A stretch of 64,000 nt of DNA from Symbiodinium natans (lineage: Eukaryota > Sar > Dinophyceae > Suessiales > Symbiodiniaceae). The first letter of the stretch is position 1. Each line of letters starts with the position of its first letter. Where the stretch lies: positions 693,212 through 757,211 of the forward strand of contig CAJNDS010000924.1 in assembly GCA_905221605.1 (NCBI GenBank). The letters run 5' to 3'. The notes beneath the pieces are model-generated. The model was not told where the DNA came from. It worked only from the letters and a program-made list of their open reading frames with translations, and searched no databases. The position numbers and the translations under genes are program-made. Below, piece after piece: positions 31,601-42,629 of the stretch.

Positions 31601-33480
31601 TTAGGGTTTAGGAGTTTAGGGTGTAGGGGTTATAGGGGTTGAAAGCTTGGGTTTTAAGGTGCGGTTTAGGACTAGGGTTTACGGTTTAGGGGTTCGCCTA
31701 GGGTTGAAGGTGTTGTTTGGGCGTGTAGGGCAACAGGGCTTAGGGTTGAAGGTGCAGTTAGGCTTTAGGGCTTCTAGTCGCAACGCAACATCAGACCCTA
31801 CGGATCCATCCATGTCGCATATACTTGGGTCCTACGGCTACTATATACAAACCCCTTCAAGGCCCAAATAGATACTGCATAGGTACATGGATCCTTAAGA
31901 AGTCATTCAGCAGTGCACACCTCAAAAGCCCAAACCCTGGACCCGAAACCCTAACGAAGCCCACCCCCATCCTAAGCCTCATTGCTCGCAGGTGTCGGTC
32001 GCGAGTGCCTAGACTCTACGGGTAGTTACATGGTCCGGTTTGGGGTTTAGGGTTTGCGGTATATAAGCGTTCCCCCAATGAAGGGCCCATATTAAGGGAC
32101 CATGCAACTACTCTTCGATAAACCCCAACCCGAACCCACAAACAAGGGGTCGATGTACCCAATAGTTGCGAAACATGTTCCATGGTATGGCTTTTGCTGT
32201 AAACCCGAAACCCTTCAACCCTCAACCATCAATTCCGAAACCCTCAACCCTATATTCCTAAACCCTAAACCCTGGGTGTCAGGGTTTAGGTTTGGGGTTT
32301 AGGGTTTAGGGTTTATGGTTCACGCACCGACTCTCCAACCCGAATTTACACAGGGAGCCCTATTATGATTAAATTCATTTTCCTTATTGGAGGAATGCAC
32401 CTTCATCTATACAGGGTGTGGGGTTTTGTGGCTTATGGGAATATACCTTAATGCTTACAGGGATTCTGAATATGATGTTTTGTAAAAAAAATCCTTGTTC
32501 AGGAGGTTTTGGGGCTCTTTGGGTACCTGTCTAACGGATGTGCTTGTCCTTCCCCAACAGGAAAAGCCCTACAAAGCACCCACGCAAGGGCCCAAAACCC
32601 TTTCGGGCCTGGGTTTGCCGCAGCGCCACCTGCGTGCGGCCCCGCCCGTTGAGTTGAGAGGGAGAACCAGGATGGGCTTGTAGGCCTTAAAGTCCTCATA
32701 ATGAACCCTATAAAGGGCCTTTTAAGGGATTTTAGGGTGTAATAGCCCATCCTGGAAGGACGAAGATTGAAAAGTTGTATGCCTGCGACGACTTAGGAAT
32801 ACTCGTAGCGGGGTGTGTGGCCGAGGTACATAGGGGCCTGGGCTTCACTTGCCTCTACATGATATCAGAGGTTTAAGAACACAAAACCTACTTTTTACAG
32901 GTTACCTATGAGAATCCTAAGCAATTGCCTGCCAAGACGTAGGAGTAGAACCCTAAACCCTAAACCCCAAAGCCAGTAGGGTTCCTAAGAAAGGTCGCTT
33001 ACAAAACGCACTAAGACACTACGTCGAGCGTCTGTAACAGCATGTCTGAAACAGTGTGTAAATACGGGTATTTCCACCATAGGGGTGCCCTTAATGTACC
33101 CCCATCGGCCACCAAACATTCTAATCCGTACTACAGAACCGATAAAGGGCCCCCCCCCCCCTGTTTTTCGGAAACCCCCATATGGATCGCACAAGCTTTT
33201 TCGCGCACAAGGGTTTTGGGCCGTCTTTCATCTCGAATTAAGGTGGTTGACCAGCTTCTGGCCCAGACCCAGAATTTAGGGTTTAGGGTTTAGGGTTTAG
33301 GGTTTAGGGTTTAGGGTTTAGGGTTTAGGGTTTAGGGTTTAGGGTTTAGGGCAGAAGCTCTAAGCATCTCCACACGCAAGTGCCCTATCCTTCCCAGTGC
33401 CGACCCAACCACCTGCAGCTCAGGTGGCAGCGCTGAGCACCACACTGGTGCGGGCGCGCCGCGCGGCCGCGGCATCGGCC
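28633..33480 (+). CDS. Candidate 5' exons of the nuclease gene
   Basis: ATG at 28633 stands in a CCACCATGG context. Candidate exons are 28633-28678 (MALDIGGLSAWLKQEG), about 29294-29329 (GPNLATLAAAKGR), about 29820-29915, 30113-30143 (LAAEAARPDK), about 31494-31590 and an Ala/Arg-rich stretch at about 33430-33475 (LVRARRAAAASAA). The first two join cleanly (GT donor, AG|G acceptor) and the rest join in frame but less securely. No domain is recognisable, and the composition would suit a leader or linker. These exons lie upstream of the nuclease core on the same strand with no other gene between them. They could equally be a separate small gene. Confidence 0.35.
28706..28792 (+). repeat. TTTAGGG patch bounded by a 17-bp direct repeat
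   Basis: GGTACTTCTTATCCCAA (28706-28722) and GGTACTTCTTGACCCAA (28776-28792) flank seven TTTAGGG-like heptamers. The two flanks differ at two positions. The duplicated sequence itself belongs to a GGTTCATGG-type inverted-repeat element whose other end is near 28898, so the array entered an existing element. Confidence 0.88.
29521..29625. mobile_element. Inverted-repeat element, GGATCCATGTACC family
   Basis: AAGGATCCATGTACCTACAT and ATAGGCACATGGATCCTTA are inverted arms; GTATATAC occurs inside both halves. Same family as the copies at about 8409 and 31796. Confidence 0.85.
30993..31440 (+). repeat. Two CGGTTC hexamer-like blocks
   Basis: Blocks at about 30997-31118 and 31320-31436 are built of CGGTTCGGTTC, CGGTTCC and GCGGTTC words, and both end with GGTTCGGTTCCAGAA. 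They flank about 200 bp of unique sequence. The paired ends suggest a duplicated unit with a unique insert. Confidence 0.8.
33270..33356 (+). repeat. TTTAGGG array with 5-bp flanking repeat
   Basis: About eleven heptamers between two CAGAA words (33270-33274 and 33352-33356). A 5-bp match alone could be chance. A second array of about eleven heptamers follows at about 33487-33568. Confidence 0.85.
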
Positions 33481-34083
33481 GCGGACTGGGTTTAGGGTTT
33501 AGGGTTTAGGGTTTAGGGTTTAGGGTTTAGGGTTTAGGGTTTAGGTTTTAGGGTTTAGGGTTTAGGGGGTGGTGCGAGGTTGGTTTGCAACTCCTCGATT
33601 CTTCCCAGATACCCAATACCTGTAATTGATTGAATATACCTTACATTCATTATCAAGGGGTCCCTACTTTCGTTTAAGAAGCTTAAGGAATGCTCCTTAA
33701 TGAAGGGGTATTAGGGTCTGTGGGTTCATTAAGATGCTTATCCGTTTGCGGGCCTCGTGCGTGGGGCACCTGGTAGTTGTGGGTAAGGTCGTCGTGCAGG
33801 GGACGCTGAAATGACGGTCGTCGTGCCTTGGGCCTTGAACTGCAGGAGGCTGGTTGTAGGGTTTAGGGTTTAGGGTTTAGGGTTTAGGGTTTAGGGTTTA
33901 GGGTTACTTAGTGAGGTCCGCCTTCCTATTGTGGCACCTTGTGTGTCTAGACTCCTGCGGTAGTGGGCAGCAGCACGGCCGGGCCAACTGCCACATCATT
34001 TCCGGCCAGAGAAGCCCCAGTGGTCTCCCTCTTAGGCTTTTGGTTTCTGTGTTCCCTGCTACACCGCAGGGGACTCTACACCG

Positions 34084-34158
34084 CACTAAACCCTAAACCC
34101 TAAACCCTAAACCCTAAACCCTAAACCCTAAACCCTAAACCCTAAACCCTAAACCCTC
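34084..34158 (-). repeat. CCCTAAA array
   Basis: Ten heptamers in the intron upstream of the first nuclease core exon. The adjoining sequence on the left has ACACCGCA twice (TACACCGCAGG, TACACCGCACT), but these do not bracket the array. Confidence 0.93.
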
Positions 34159-34234
34159 ATGAACCCAGAACCAAGTCCGAATATGGCACTCGTATCATAT
34201 GGCCATATGTTTGCCTGGCTACCTAGCAAAGCAG

Positions 34235-35731
34235 GAAGACGAGGTGGTGAACGTTATTGATGGCGACACGGCGCCTCGCCTCAACTGAGGGACGTGCCAT
34301 GGAAGAATGCACGAACATAACGGTTTAGGGTTTAGGGTTCAGGGTTTGGGGTTTGGGGTTTAGGGAGAAGGGATCGCAAGTCTTCTGAGAGATTAACTCT
34401 GCGCCTGTCAAGCTTCTTGCACTTGGGGTTGGTGCGCCCTAAACTCCTTGAGTCCCTACTAAGTAACCCTAAACCCTAAACCCTAAACCCTAAACCCTAA
34501 ACCCTAAACAGGTGAAGCTAAAGAAAGCCGGCCGCTGCCGACTCATTGGCGTCAACACGCCTGAGACGGTCGCCCCGAGGCACACCTGAGAACTTGTGTG
34601 GGGCAGGCACGGAACTAAAGGAGGGAACCCTTATATAGGGTTTAGGGTTTAGGGTTTAGGGTTTAGGGTTTAGGGTTTAGGGTTTAGGGTTGGGACCTTA
34701 GGGGTTACTTGGGGGTAATGTAGGGGCTACTTAGGTCTGTACCCCAAACCCTAAACCCTAGGGACGATAGAAGGCATGTGTAGGGGAAGAAGATTAAGGG
34801 TCTCTTCTAGGGGTCCCTCCTTATACCCTTAAGGCAGCGACCCACACGGCGACCCCACACACCAGGGCCTCACCAGGGAGCTTCAGGAAACCCTAAGCGA
34901 TTTAGGGTTTAGGGTTTAGGGTTTAGGGTTTAGGGTTTAGGGTTTAGGGTTTAGGGCCTATTCCCTGTTTTAGGAGTTCAGGAGCTTCTGGGGATATGAA
35001 TCTTTTTGAAACCCATCATGCAAGCATTGAGTTTGCAAATGGGGGGGGGGGCTGCGCCCCCCCAACCCCCCGCTTTTTTGAAGCTTGCTTCAAAGCATAT
35101 GAATCTTGAAACCTACATGCAAGCATTGAGTTTGCAAATGCGGGGGGGCTGCGCCCCCCCCAACCCCCCCGCTTTTTTAAGCCGTGCAAGCTTGCTTCAA
35201 AGCATATGAATCTTGAAACCCATCATGCAAGCATTGAGTTTGCAAATGGGGGTGGCTGCGCCCCCCCCAACCCCCCCCCGGTCTTTTAAGCCGTGCAAGC
35301 TTGCTGAAAACCCCCCCGCTTTCTTTCAGCCGTGCAAGCTTGCTTCAAAGCGTATGAATCTTGAAACCTACATGCAAGCATTGAGTTTACCCCAGCATAA
35401 TGAGTCTTGTTGAAACCCATCATGCGAGCACGGTGTTTGCAAAGGGGGGACTGTTCCCCCGCCCACCCCCAACCCCCCCCCAGCCTTTTTAAGCCAATCA
35501 TGTATATGCATGTATATCGATAATTTAATAAACATATATACATATATACATGTATACAGAAATACATATATACATATATACATATATGCATATATACATA
35601 GATACATAGATACATAGATACATATATATATATATACATATACATATATACATATATACATATATACATATATACATATATACATATATACATATATACA
35701 TATATACATATATACATATATTCATATATTC

Positions 35732-35764
<33 letters not shown>

Positions 35765-35829
35765 CACATATACACATATACATATACCTATGCATATACA
35801 TAGATAGATAGATCGATAGATAGATACTG

Positions 35830-35863
<34 letters not shown>

Positions 35864-38800
35864 CTGAATAGCATATTATCATATACAATTTACATAATAC
35901 TAAATATAAATAAATGAATAACTGTATATATATTTATATCTGTTTATATAAGAGCACATGATTTATATCCAGCCTTTGAAAACATAGAAATGCTGCTATT
36001 TACAGTATTTGCAGTGTCTGACAACGCAGAAATGCTGTCATTTACAGGATCTGAAGCCTCTGAAAACACAGAAATGCTGCTATTGAATGCCCTTCGCTGC
36101 AGCGTCTGAGAAACCAGAAATGCTGCTATATACATTTTATGTCAGAAATACTGCTACGTACAGTATTTGCAGCCAACGCAACGCAGAAATTCTGCTATTT
36201 ACAGTACTTGAAAGCCTCTGACTACGTAGAAATGCTGCTATTTGCAGTATTGGAAGCCGCTGACAATACAGAAATGCTGCAATTTACAGTCTTGGAAGCT
36301 TCTGACAACGCAGAAATGCTGCTATTTACAGTATTTGCAGCCTCTGACAACGCAGAAATGCTGCTATTTACAGTATTTGCAGCCTCTCTAAACGCAGAAA
36401 TGCTGCTATTTACAGCATTTGCGAAGCCAAGCTGAGCCACACCTTAAAAAAAAAAAAAAAAACAAAACGTCCGAGCCACACCTTTACAACAAAAACAGCC
36501 GGAGCTTCTGGTATTGTGGGCTGTGGCTGCGGCGAACTCCCCGTGCACACTGCACTGTGACTTTAGGACTTGGCCTACAGTAGTTTGAGCCAGGCGTCTT
36601 CGTCTAAGGACTCATCCTTGAATCGCATTAAGGACCCTTTCACACTTCAGGCACATTCCTCGCTGAGTAGGGGCGTTGGAGTATCACTGGAGTCTTTGGA
36701 GATCCATGAGCTTAACGTACGAGAGTGGTCTACTACTCTCATTCCTTGATGCTACACTAGGTGAACCTGAAAATGCTAGAGCCTCCTAGTTGTTCCTGCG
36801 TCACCCTTGTCCTGGACTGGTTGCCTATCCGCGAAACGCAGGCCTAGATGCTGGAGTCAAAGTTCTAATTCTGGCGTTTGGAAGCCTCAGGCCTACACCC
36901 TAAACCCTCAACCCTAAACCCTCAACCCCAAACCCTAAACCCTAAACCCCAAACCCTAAACCCTAAACCACCACCCCAAAAAAGAGCCAACTGAACCCTG
37001 ACAGTCTAGCAGGCAGAAGGAAGGCGCACCCCCAGACTGCTACGGGCCCGAGGCGTCTGCCCTTACGAAGGGTCTGTGGCTTCGCTTGCGTTTGGTCTTG
37101 GGGCGACGCAGACATGTGAGCTACTCTACGGGTCATGAGTCGCCTTAAGGGTTTAAGGGTCTAGGGTTGAGGGCTTGGGGTTTAGGGTTTGGGGTTTGGG
37201 GTTTAGGGTTTAGGGTTTAGGGTTTAGGAGTGCAGCTATGTAATCGCAGTCATTGTTGCCCATGAGCCTTCAAGCAGGTAAGGTTCGGAGAGGAGTTTCA
37301 CCAGAGTGTAGGAGAACCAGTTTCGGATGGGTTCGCGGTACGTATGGGGGTTTACGATATTAGAGGTACCTTCTTGGGGTGGTAAGGGAATCCTATTGTG
37401 CTTCTTTTCTAGAAGTTTCTGAGAAATCCCTCATGAAGCCATCTTTACATATCGTTTTGCCCTAACCCTAAACCCTAAACCCTAAGCCCCAACCCTAAAC
37501 CATTTAAACCCTTTAAACCCTTTCAACCCTTTAAACCCTATAAACCCTTTAAACCCTTTCAACCGTTTAAACCGTTTAAACCCTTTAACCCCTAAACTGA
37601 ACTCTACACCGACTACTTGGGTCAGAATCACTCAGAGCGACACCCCTGTTTTGTCACGGCACCTGGGCCATGAGAAGGGCACGTGCGTAGCTTTAAAGTC
37701 GTGTGCTGCGAATCGTGCAAAACAGCTCTGAGGCCCTAAACCCCCAAAAGAGCCCATTACCCCTTTGATGAGACATCTACTTTAGATCATTTTAAAGAAT
37801 CCCCGTAGAAATTCAGGTAAATATGCCTTAATTCAGGGGCATTTGGCTCTTTGGGCCCCCCCCAAACCCCAAACCCCAAGCTACTTGAAGGTTCATGGTA
37901 CTTACTAACCAATTATAACTGGGCTTATACCCCTACTTACAATTGGGATAACCCCTATAAGGCCCTTTAGGGGTATTCTAAGTAGGGTCGTAAGTACAGT
38001 TATAATTTGTTAGTAAGTACCATGAACCTTCAAGTAGCCAAGGTTGCCCCCGGGCAGCAAAGTGCGCATCGAGTTCGACGTGGAGCCCACCGACAAGTAT
38101 GGCCGACAACTCGTCTATGTCTACAGGCTTCGGCGAAATACCACGATATCCGTGGCATGTAGCCCTTAACTAACATCACTTACCCAAATGTATTAATATA
38201 AGATATGATGGTGAGTGGACCTGAAATTTCGATCCTCTCGAGTCCATGATGCGGCTGTCCGGCATTTCGTTCGGAACATTGGGGTCATATTAGCTTCGGT
38301 GCAGGCAGCGAGTGCTCGGGCTCAAAAGAGAGAGAGAGAGAGAGAGAAGCAGACATCGGGTCAAAGTTGCATTCTTACGTCCCCGAATCTTGTTCGAGGC
38401 TAGGGTCAAAGTATCTGATGCATCCGGCACATCTTCAGGCCTAGTGCGGGCTTTGGCATGTCGTCGGCCTATCTTCGCATTGTCCTCCCATGAGGAGTGC
38501 AGATGACCTTTTCATCAACAGCGAGTTGGTGAAGACGGGTGCTGCAAGGTGCGATTGGGGGTTCATGGGTCTGAGCCGCAACAGTTTACAGCACGCAGGG
38601 TCGCTGCCTACCCCTGAAACTCTACACCTTAACGCCTGAAAGGACCCTAAACCTCATCTTTTGAGCCATATCACAGCAAACCCTGAAATTCCTGAAACTT
38701 CAAAAGCCCTAAACCCTAAACCCTATAGCCAGTGCTTTCCGGAATGAGTCCCTGCAACGTGGCCTGAGTGTCAGCCAGGCGGGTGGCCACAAAAACTAAC

Positions 38801-39773
38801 AAAAGCTGGAATGCGCTGGTGCTTGAAAGCTCCTCCCAGCCGGGAGGACTGCATCATTGCTAGAAAAGATTTAGGACCAAAACCACGAACAAAACGCGAA
38901 CACACACACACACACACAAAAGAAGAAGAAGAAGCATACTTCCCCCCCCCCTCCTCCCAATTACAGTGAGACAGGCGCTTGCGAGTTTTGCCAAACGTGC
39001 GCTATGATGACCTGTTCACGAAGCTGGACTGGCAGCTTCTTCGTGACAAGTTGCCAGGTTGATTTTCTGGGCTTCGCACGGTCTTTTCGGGTTGGGTTGG
39101 TGTGCCCCACGAAGAAAGAATGCCAACAGCGTTGCCCAAAGAGCCCATACCCCTTACAAGAAGGAAGACACCATCATATTATTCAGGATCCCTACGTAAA
39201 TTGAGGTAGTTTCCTCATTAAGGGGGTGTTGGGCTCCTTGGGTACTTCCCCGCTCAGACATCCAGCACCCCACAGCACGCACCGACCCCCCCCCCACCCA
39301 CCCCCCGGCCCCCGCACCCAGCCCCCTGACGTTTTCGTTTTTGGGTTTAGGGTTTGGGGACATCCCCCACACCCCCTTGAGCTCATTCGGCCTTAAGGGT
39401 GCGCTCATGTTCTTTTGGCCTTTCCAGCATTCCCTCAATTCTTTCGGAGTAACATCGAGACTTTGGTGTGTCTCCCTTGAGAATAGTACCCCGCCCTAGT
39501 ATATTACCGATTAAGAACTGCTAGTATAAGGGGGAAGGTCTCAATCCTTCCGATCCCTTTTGCCTGCAGTTCCTTCCTGTACCCCTTCCGACGCATGTTC
39601 TTAGTCCCGTACCAATGGAGAAAGAGCGCCAGTGGCCTCCCTATAGGGTTTAGGGTTTAGGGTTTAGGGTTAGTGTTTTGCCATTTGCAACCAGAGGGTT
39701 AGCGATGTCGAAGTGATGCAGACCCGGAGAAGGCTCCAGAAGTAGAGCGGCCCGAAGGTGGGCCCGTCCATGA
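34235..39773 (+). CDS. Thermonuclease (SNase-fold) domain protein
   Basis: Staphylococcal-nuclease-fold, calcium-dependent phosphodiesterase family. Exons join in frame: 34235-34270, 34512-34576, 37013-37075, 38043-38126, 38495-38548 and 38975-39057, with a provisional last exon 39733-39773 ending in TGA. In order they give [63 protein letters not shown] (20-residue core of the strand), [15 protein letters not shown] and [11 protein letters not shown]. The IDGDT acid, the first arginine (CRL), the TPE glutamate and the YGR arginine match the family catalytic set. The acid before TPE that usually binds metal (VDTPE) is asparagine here, which also occurs in some relatives. Donors are GC, GA and GT. 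The core has the normal domain length; the 5' end is unresolved (see candidate exons from 28633) and the basic C-terminal tail is inferred. Confidence 0.85.
35005..35490 (+). repeat. Minisatellite of about 105 bp with G-run/C-run hairpins
   Basis: Four to five units of GCAAGCATTGAGTTTGCAAA, then a G-run, CTGCGCC, a C-run and CCGCTTTTTT with GCTTGCTTCAAAGC. In each unit the G-run and C-run can pair around CTGCG. It lies in a nuclease intron. Confidence 0.9.
35525..35880. repeat. ATATAC / TATA microsatellite block
   Basis: Mainly CATATATA and ATAGATAC words followed by a pure AT run near 35835-35860. The Met/Tyr/Ile/Cys frames across it are artefacts. Confidence 0.95.
35985..36430 (+). repeat. 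48-bp minisatellite
   Basis: About nine copies of a unit CAGAAATGCTGCTATTTACA plus GTATTTGCAGCCTCTGACAACG. Because 48 is a multiple of three, open frames run on both strands (for example [14 protein letters not shown] on the plus strand). They match no protein family, so I treat this as a minisatellite inside a nuclease intron. Confidence 0.9.
37744..37857. mobile_element. Inverted-repeat element, F1 family
   Basis: CCAAAAGAGCCCATTACCCC and GGGGCATTTGGCTCTTTGGG are inverted ends. A GGAGGTTCATGG-family element follows directly (37881-38037), so two families are stacked in one nuclease intron. Confidence 0.8.
37881..38037. mobile_element. Inverted-repeat element abutting a nuclease exon
   Basis: CTACTTGAAGGTTCATGGTA and TACCATGAACCTTCAAGTAG are perfect inverted 20-base ends, the best of this family. 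Its right end is only five bases before the exon at 38043, so the element supplies almost the whole sequence upstream of that 3' splice site. Confidence 0.9.
39135..39245. mobile_element. Inverted-repeat element, F1 family
   Basis: GCCCAAAGAGCCCATACCCC and GGGGTGTTGGGCTCCTTGGG are inverted ends; TTCCTCATTAA and ACAAGAAGGAAG lie just inside. It sits between the last two nuclease exons. Confidence 0.85.
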
Positions 39774-39814
39774 CAACAGGCGGAACTTGATTACATTCTG
39801 GCAGGGTTTAGGCT

Positions 39815-39910
39815 TTACCCAGAGGCTCCTGTGTAGTACCTTTTTTGGGGTAGCATACGAGAATCCCCTATAACTACCCCAAAAAGGAACTACATTGGAG
39901 CCTTTGGGTA
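39815..39910. mobile_element. Inverted-repeat element, ACCCAGAGGC family
   Basis: TTTACCCAGAGGCTCCTGTG and CATTGGAGCCTTTGGGTA are inverted ends with TAGTACCTTTTTTGG and CCAAAAAGGAACTAC inside. It lies just after the proposed nuclease stop codon. Confidence 0.85.
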
Positions 39911-40307
39911 GGCTTTGGGCTTTGGGCTTTAGGCTTTGTGTGGGAAAGAGGAAGCAACCTCAGGGTTGAAGTACAACTTGGAGGTTCATGGGTACTTCTA
40001 CCTCCAATTGTAAGGTTTAACTTCAGGTTGAACCAGGGTTTAGGATTTAGGGTTTAAAGTAGGGAACGAGGGAACTAGGGCGCTACATATATCCTTTCAG
40101 GGATTATATAGGGCTAGGGTACCTCATTGCCTCATTCCCTACAAAGAACCAGCCAGTTCAAGGTTGCTGGTCGGGGTAACAAGCCGCGGCTTACCATTGC
40201 AGTCCCCCGCTTGACGCCCAAACATGTACCGGAGTAGGGTTTGGGGTTTAGGGTTTAGGGTTTGGGGTTCGGGGTTTATGGACTGTCCGCAGTCAGGCCC
40301 AGGCGGC

Positions 40308-41437
40308 AAGACATGGGGTATTACGATCCCTACATATTCGCGAAGGTTAACCTTTAGTTCTCGAGGCTACTGAGCAAGTAACGAAGCAACACTTTCAGGG
40401 CCGCCATCCGGAATGGCACCAGGCAGGCACCGTTTTGCAGAGCGTGATGCGCAAATCTTGGCTGCAAATCTCGAACCAAAAGTTCTGAGTCTCGTGCTCT
40501 CTGATCTATCACCAGGAGACTGATGCTCGAACCACTCGTGTGGGATTGCCCCTGGGTTGCATGTCCGGACTGTGGCTCCCTAGACCCCATCAGATAGATA
40601 TTTCCGGACTTGTTGGGTGAAAATCCTGGCAAGCCCTACTCGGGAAGCTTGCCCAAAAAGAAAAACACCTCTTTATTCAGGAATAGACCTTAATTTATAA
40701 TTGCGATCCTTAACATGATTTAAGTATATACTCCTTAATACAGGGATATTGGGCTCTTTGGGATGGGGACGGAAGGTAACGGGGATCCAAGGTGTGAGGG
40801 TTTTCTTGCTCAGAGGCGACTGGCGTGAGCTTGCTACAGCAGGCTGCGCTACCTGGAGTTTAATGATACTTGTAAACCAGTTGAAGCCTGTCATTGCTTT
40901 TAACCCACTTACAAGCCTGTTAAGTGCCCGAACATGGCTATTTTCGGGTGACAAGTACAGTTATTGGCTTAAGAAGTACCATGAACCGACGAATCCGCTA
41001 GAGTTGCAGCAGCGCAGCTTAGATGTTTGTCTGAAAATGCCCGAAGCATGCCCAGCAGACTTCAATAGCCACCCTAAACCCTAAACCCCAAACCCACATG
41101 GCCCTTTAACATGGTCCCTTACGATCTTTAAAGGTTTCTGAGGTATGGGCCCTTGGGTTGTATAGGGTGTATGAGGGGTATAGAAGGGGTTCCCCATTTA
41201 AGGGCCAATACTATGGGAAAACGAAAGGGTCCGAACCCTAAAGCCTAAACCCTAAAGCCTAAACCCTAAACCCTAAACCCTAAACCCTAAACCCTAAACC
41301 CTAAACCCTAAACCCTGAACCTCAACTACGATCAGGTGGAAGGCTTGCCCTGCCGGGTCTGTGGCACCTCTCACGGCCAAGCCTCTCCTGGACATCAAGG
41401 ACTTGGCATACGTCAGAGTAGAAGTAAGGGTTTGGGG
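40308..41437 (+). other. Candidate two-exon frame upstream of RsmE
   Basis: ATG at about 40313 opens MGYYDPYIFAK, ending at a GT donor (GCGAAG|GTTAAC). The ATCAG|GTGGAAGGC acceptor near 41340 continues in phase with VEGLPCRVCGTSHGQA, which has a CxxC pair. No family is recognised and no stop or third exon was fixed. It could be a 5' leader exon pair of RsmE or chance. Confidence 0.2.
40650..40766. mobile_element. Inverted-repeat element, F1 family
   Basis: GCCCAAAAAGAAAAACACCT at the left is degenerate; the right end GATATTGGGCTCTTTGGGAT is typical. TTCAGGAATA and TACTCCTTAAT match the inner parts of the family. Confidence 0.65.
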
Positions 41438-41462
41438 GGCATGCATTTAGGGTTTAGGGTTT

Positions 41463-41542
41463 AGGCTTTAGGCTTTAGGCTTTAGGCTTTAGGCTTTAGG
41501 CTTTAGGCTTTAGGCTTTAGGCTTTAGGCTTTAGGCTTTAGG
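41463..41542 (+). repeat. TTTAGGC variant array
   Basis: Eleven perfect copies of GGCTTTA, a TTTAGGG variant with the last G changed to C, following two normal repeats. Its uniformity points to local amplification of one mutated heptamer. Confidence 0.96.
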
Positions 41543-41954
41543 GCAAAATAGTACCCCATTCGACTAGTGGGTCATTCTTAGGCACCCTTGAAGGGATCTA
41601 CTTTCTGGATCCTCCCTGAACCCTAAACCCTAGCCCTAAACCCTAAACCCTAAACCCAGGGTTTAGAAGTTGAGTACCTGGACCAGCAAAAGCCCGCTGG
41701 TTTGGCAGGGCTCCAAGCCGCGAAGGCGGTAGAGGGACCTCTGAAACAAACAGCCGTTTTTTTTTTTTTTTTTTCCGTCTCGGGGTACTGAAAGCCCATG
41801 GTTTCATGATCGTTTTTCGATGAAAGCAGGTAATTCACCTTCCCCCACCCAGTCCCCCCTCTTTAAACCAAAGCAACAAGACGAAGCCTGAAGCCCTAAA
41901 GTGGCCCCAAAACCTTGAGGATACAGTGCCATCATTCTTACTGTTAGTTAAAAG

Positions 41955-42031
41955 TTAGCAGGGAATGAGGGAATCCGGGCCCTTTATGTACCCTTTGAGG
42001 GATCATATGGGGTACCTCATTCCCCTATTCC
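41955..42031. mobile_element. Inverted-repeat element, GGGAATGAGG family
   Basis: AGGGAATGAGGGAATC and GGGTACCTCATTCCCCTATT are inverted ends around CCTTTGAGGGATCATATGG. Related copies lie at about 40062-40143 and 44998-45088. Confidence 0.75.
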
Positions 42032-42033
42032 CT

Positions 42034-42176
42034 TCTTGGAGGTTCATGGTGCGTATTAACCAATTATAACTGTACTTATCACTGTACTTATAACTACATT
42101 AGGGCACTTAAGGGGCTTATAAGTGGGTTATACGTACAGTTATAGTTCGCGAGTAAGTATCATGAACCTCCAAGTA
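42034..42176. mobile_element. Inverted-repeat element, GGAGGTTCATGG family
   Basis: TTCTTGGAGGTTCATGGTGC and AGTATCATGAACCTCCAAGT are inverted ends. It starts two bases after the preceding element of another family. Confidence 0.85.
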
Positions 42177-42629
42177 AGCCCTCAACCCTAAACCCTAAAC
42201 CCTAAATGAGCCCTCCTTTGTACTAACCGACAGTCAGCATTGGGGGCCTAGGCGCGGGACTCTTCCGTCGAGCCTTGTTGTGCTTGGTGCAGTTTTCGGC
42301 TTCTCGCAGACCGGGGAAGACTGGCGTGCCTAGGAGTTAGGGGTTTAGGGTTTAAGGTTTAGGGTTTAGGGTTAGGATTTGCGGAGAGAGCCCACAGCGC
42401 AGCATGATCATCTGTCGGATTGCTTAATCTTCATCTCATGGGGCTACGATAGATCCGTGCGCAATGAAAGTCTAGGCGAATCCTTCCTTGCAGTTATTCC
42501 TACGGTATATGTCGTCCACAAAGTGTTACTGAAGCGTTGGTTAGCTGTTTTGCCTCTTTATTCGGCACTCTCAAGTAGTCAAGTAGACGTACCGGACATG
42601 GAATAGACCATGGTTTGCTCACAGTTGCC

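Noticed and set aside
35985-36440. Coding exon suggested by 98- and 72-codon frames on opposite strands
   Set aside because: A 48-bp minisatellite explains both frames.
42615-42629. TTG start upstream of RsmE
   Set aside because: The ATG at 42630 gives the usual MNL start of the family and eukaryotic translation makes TTG unlikely.
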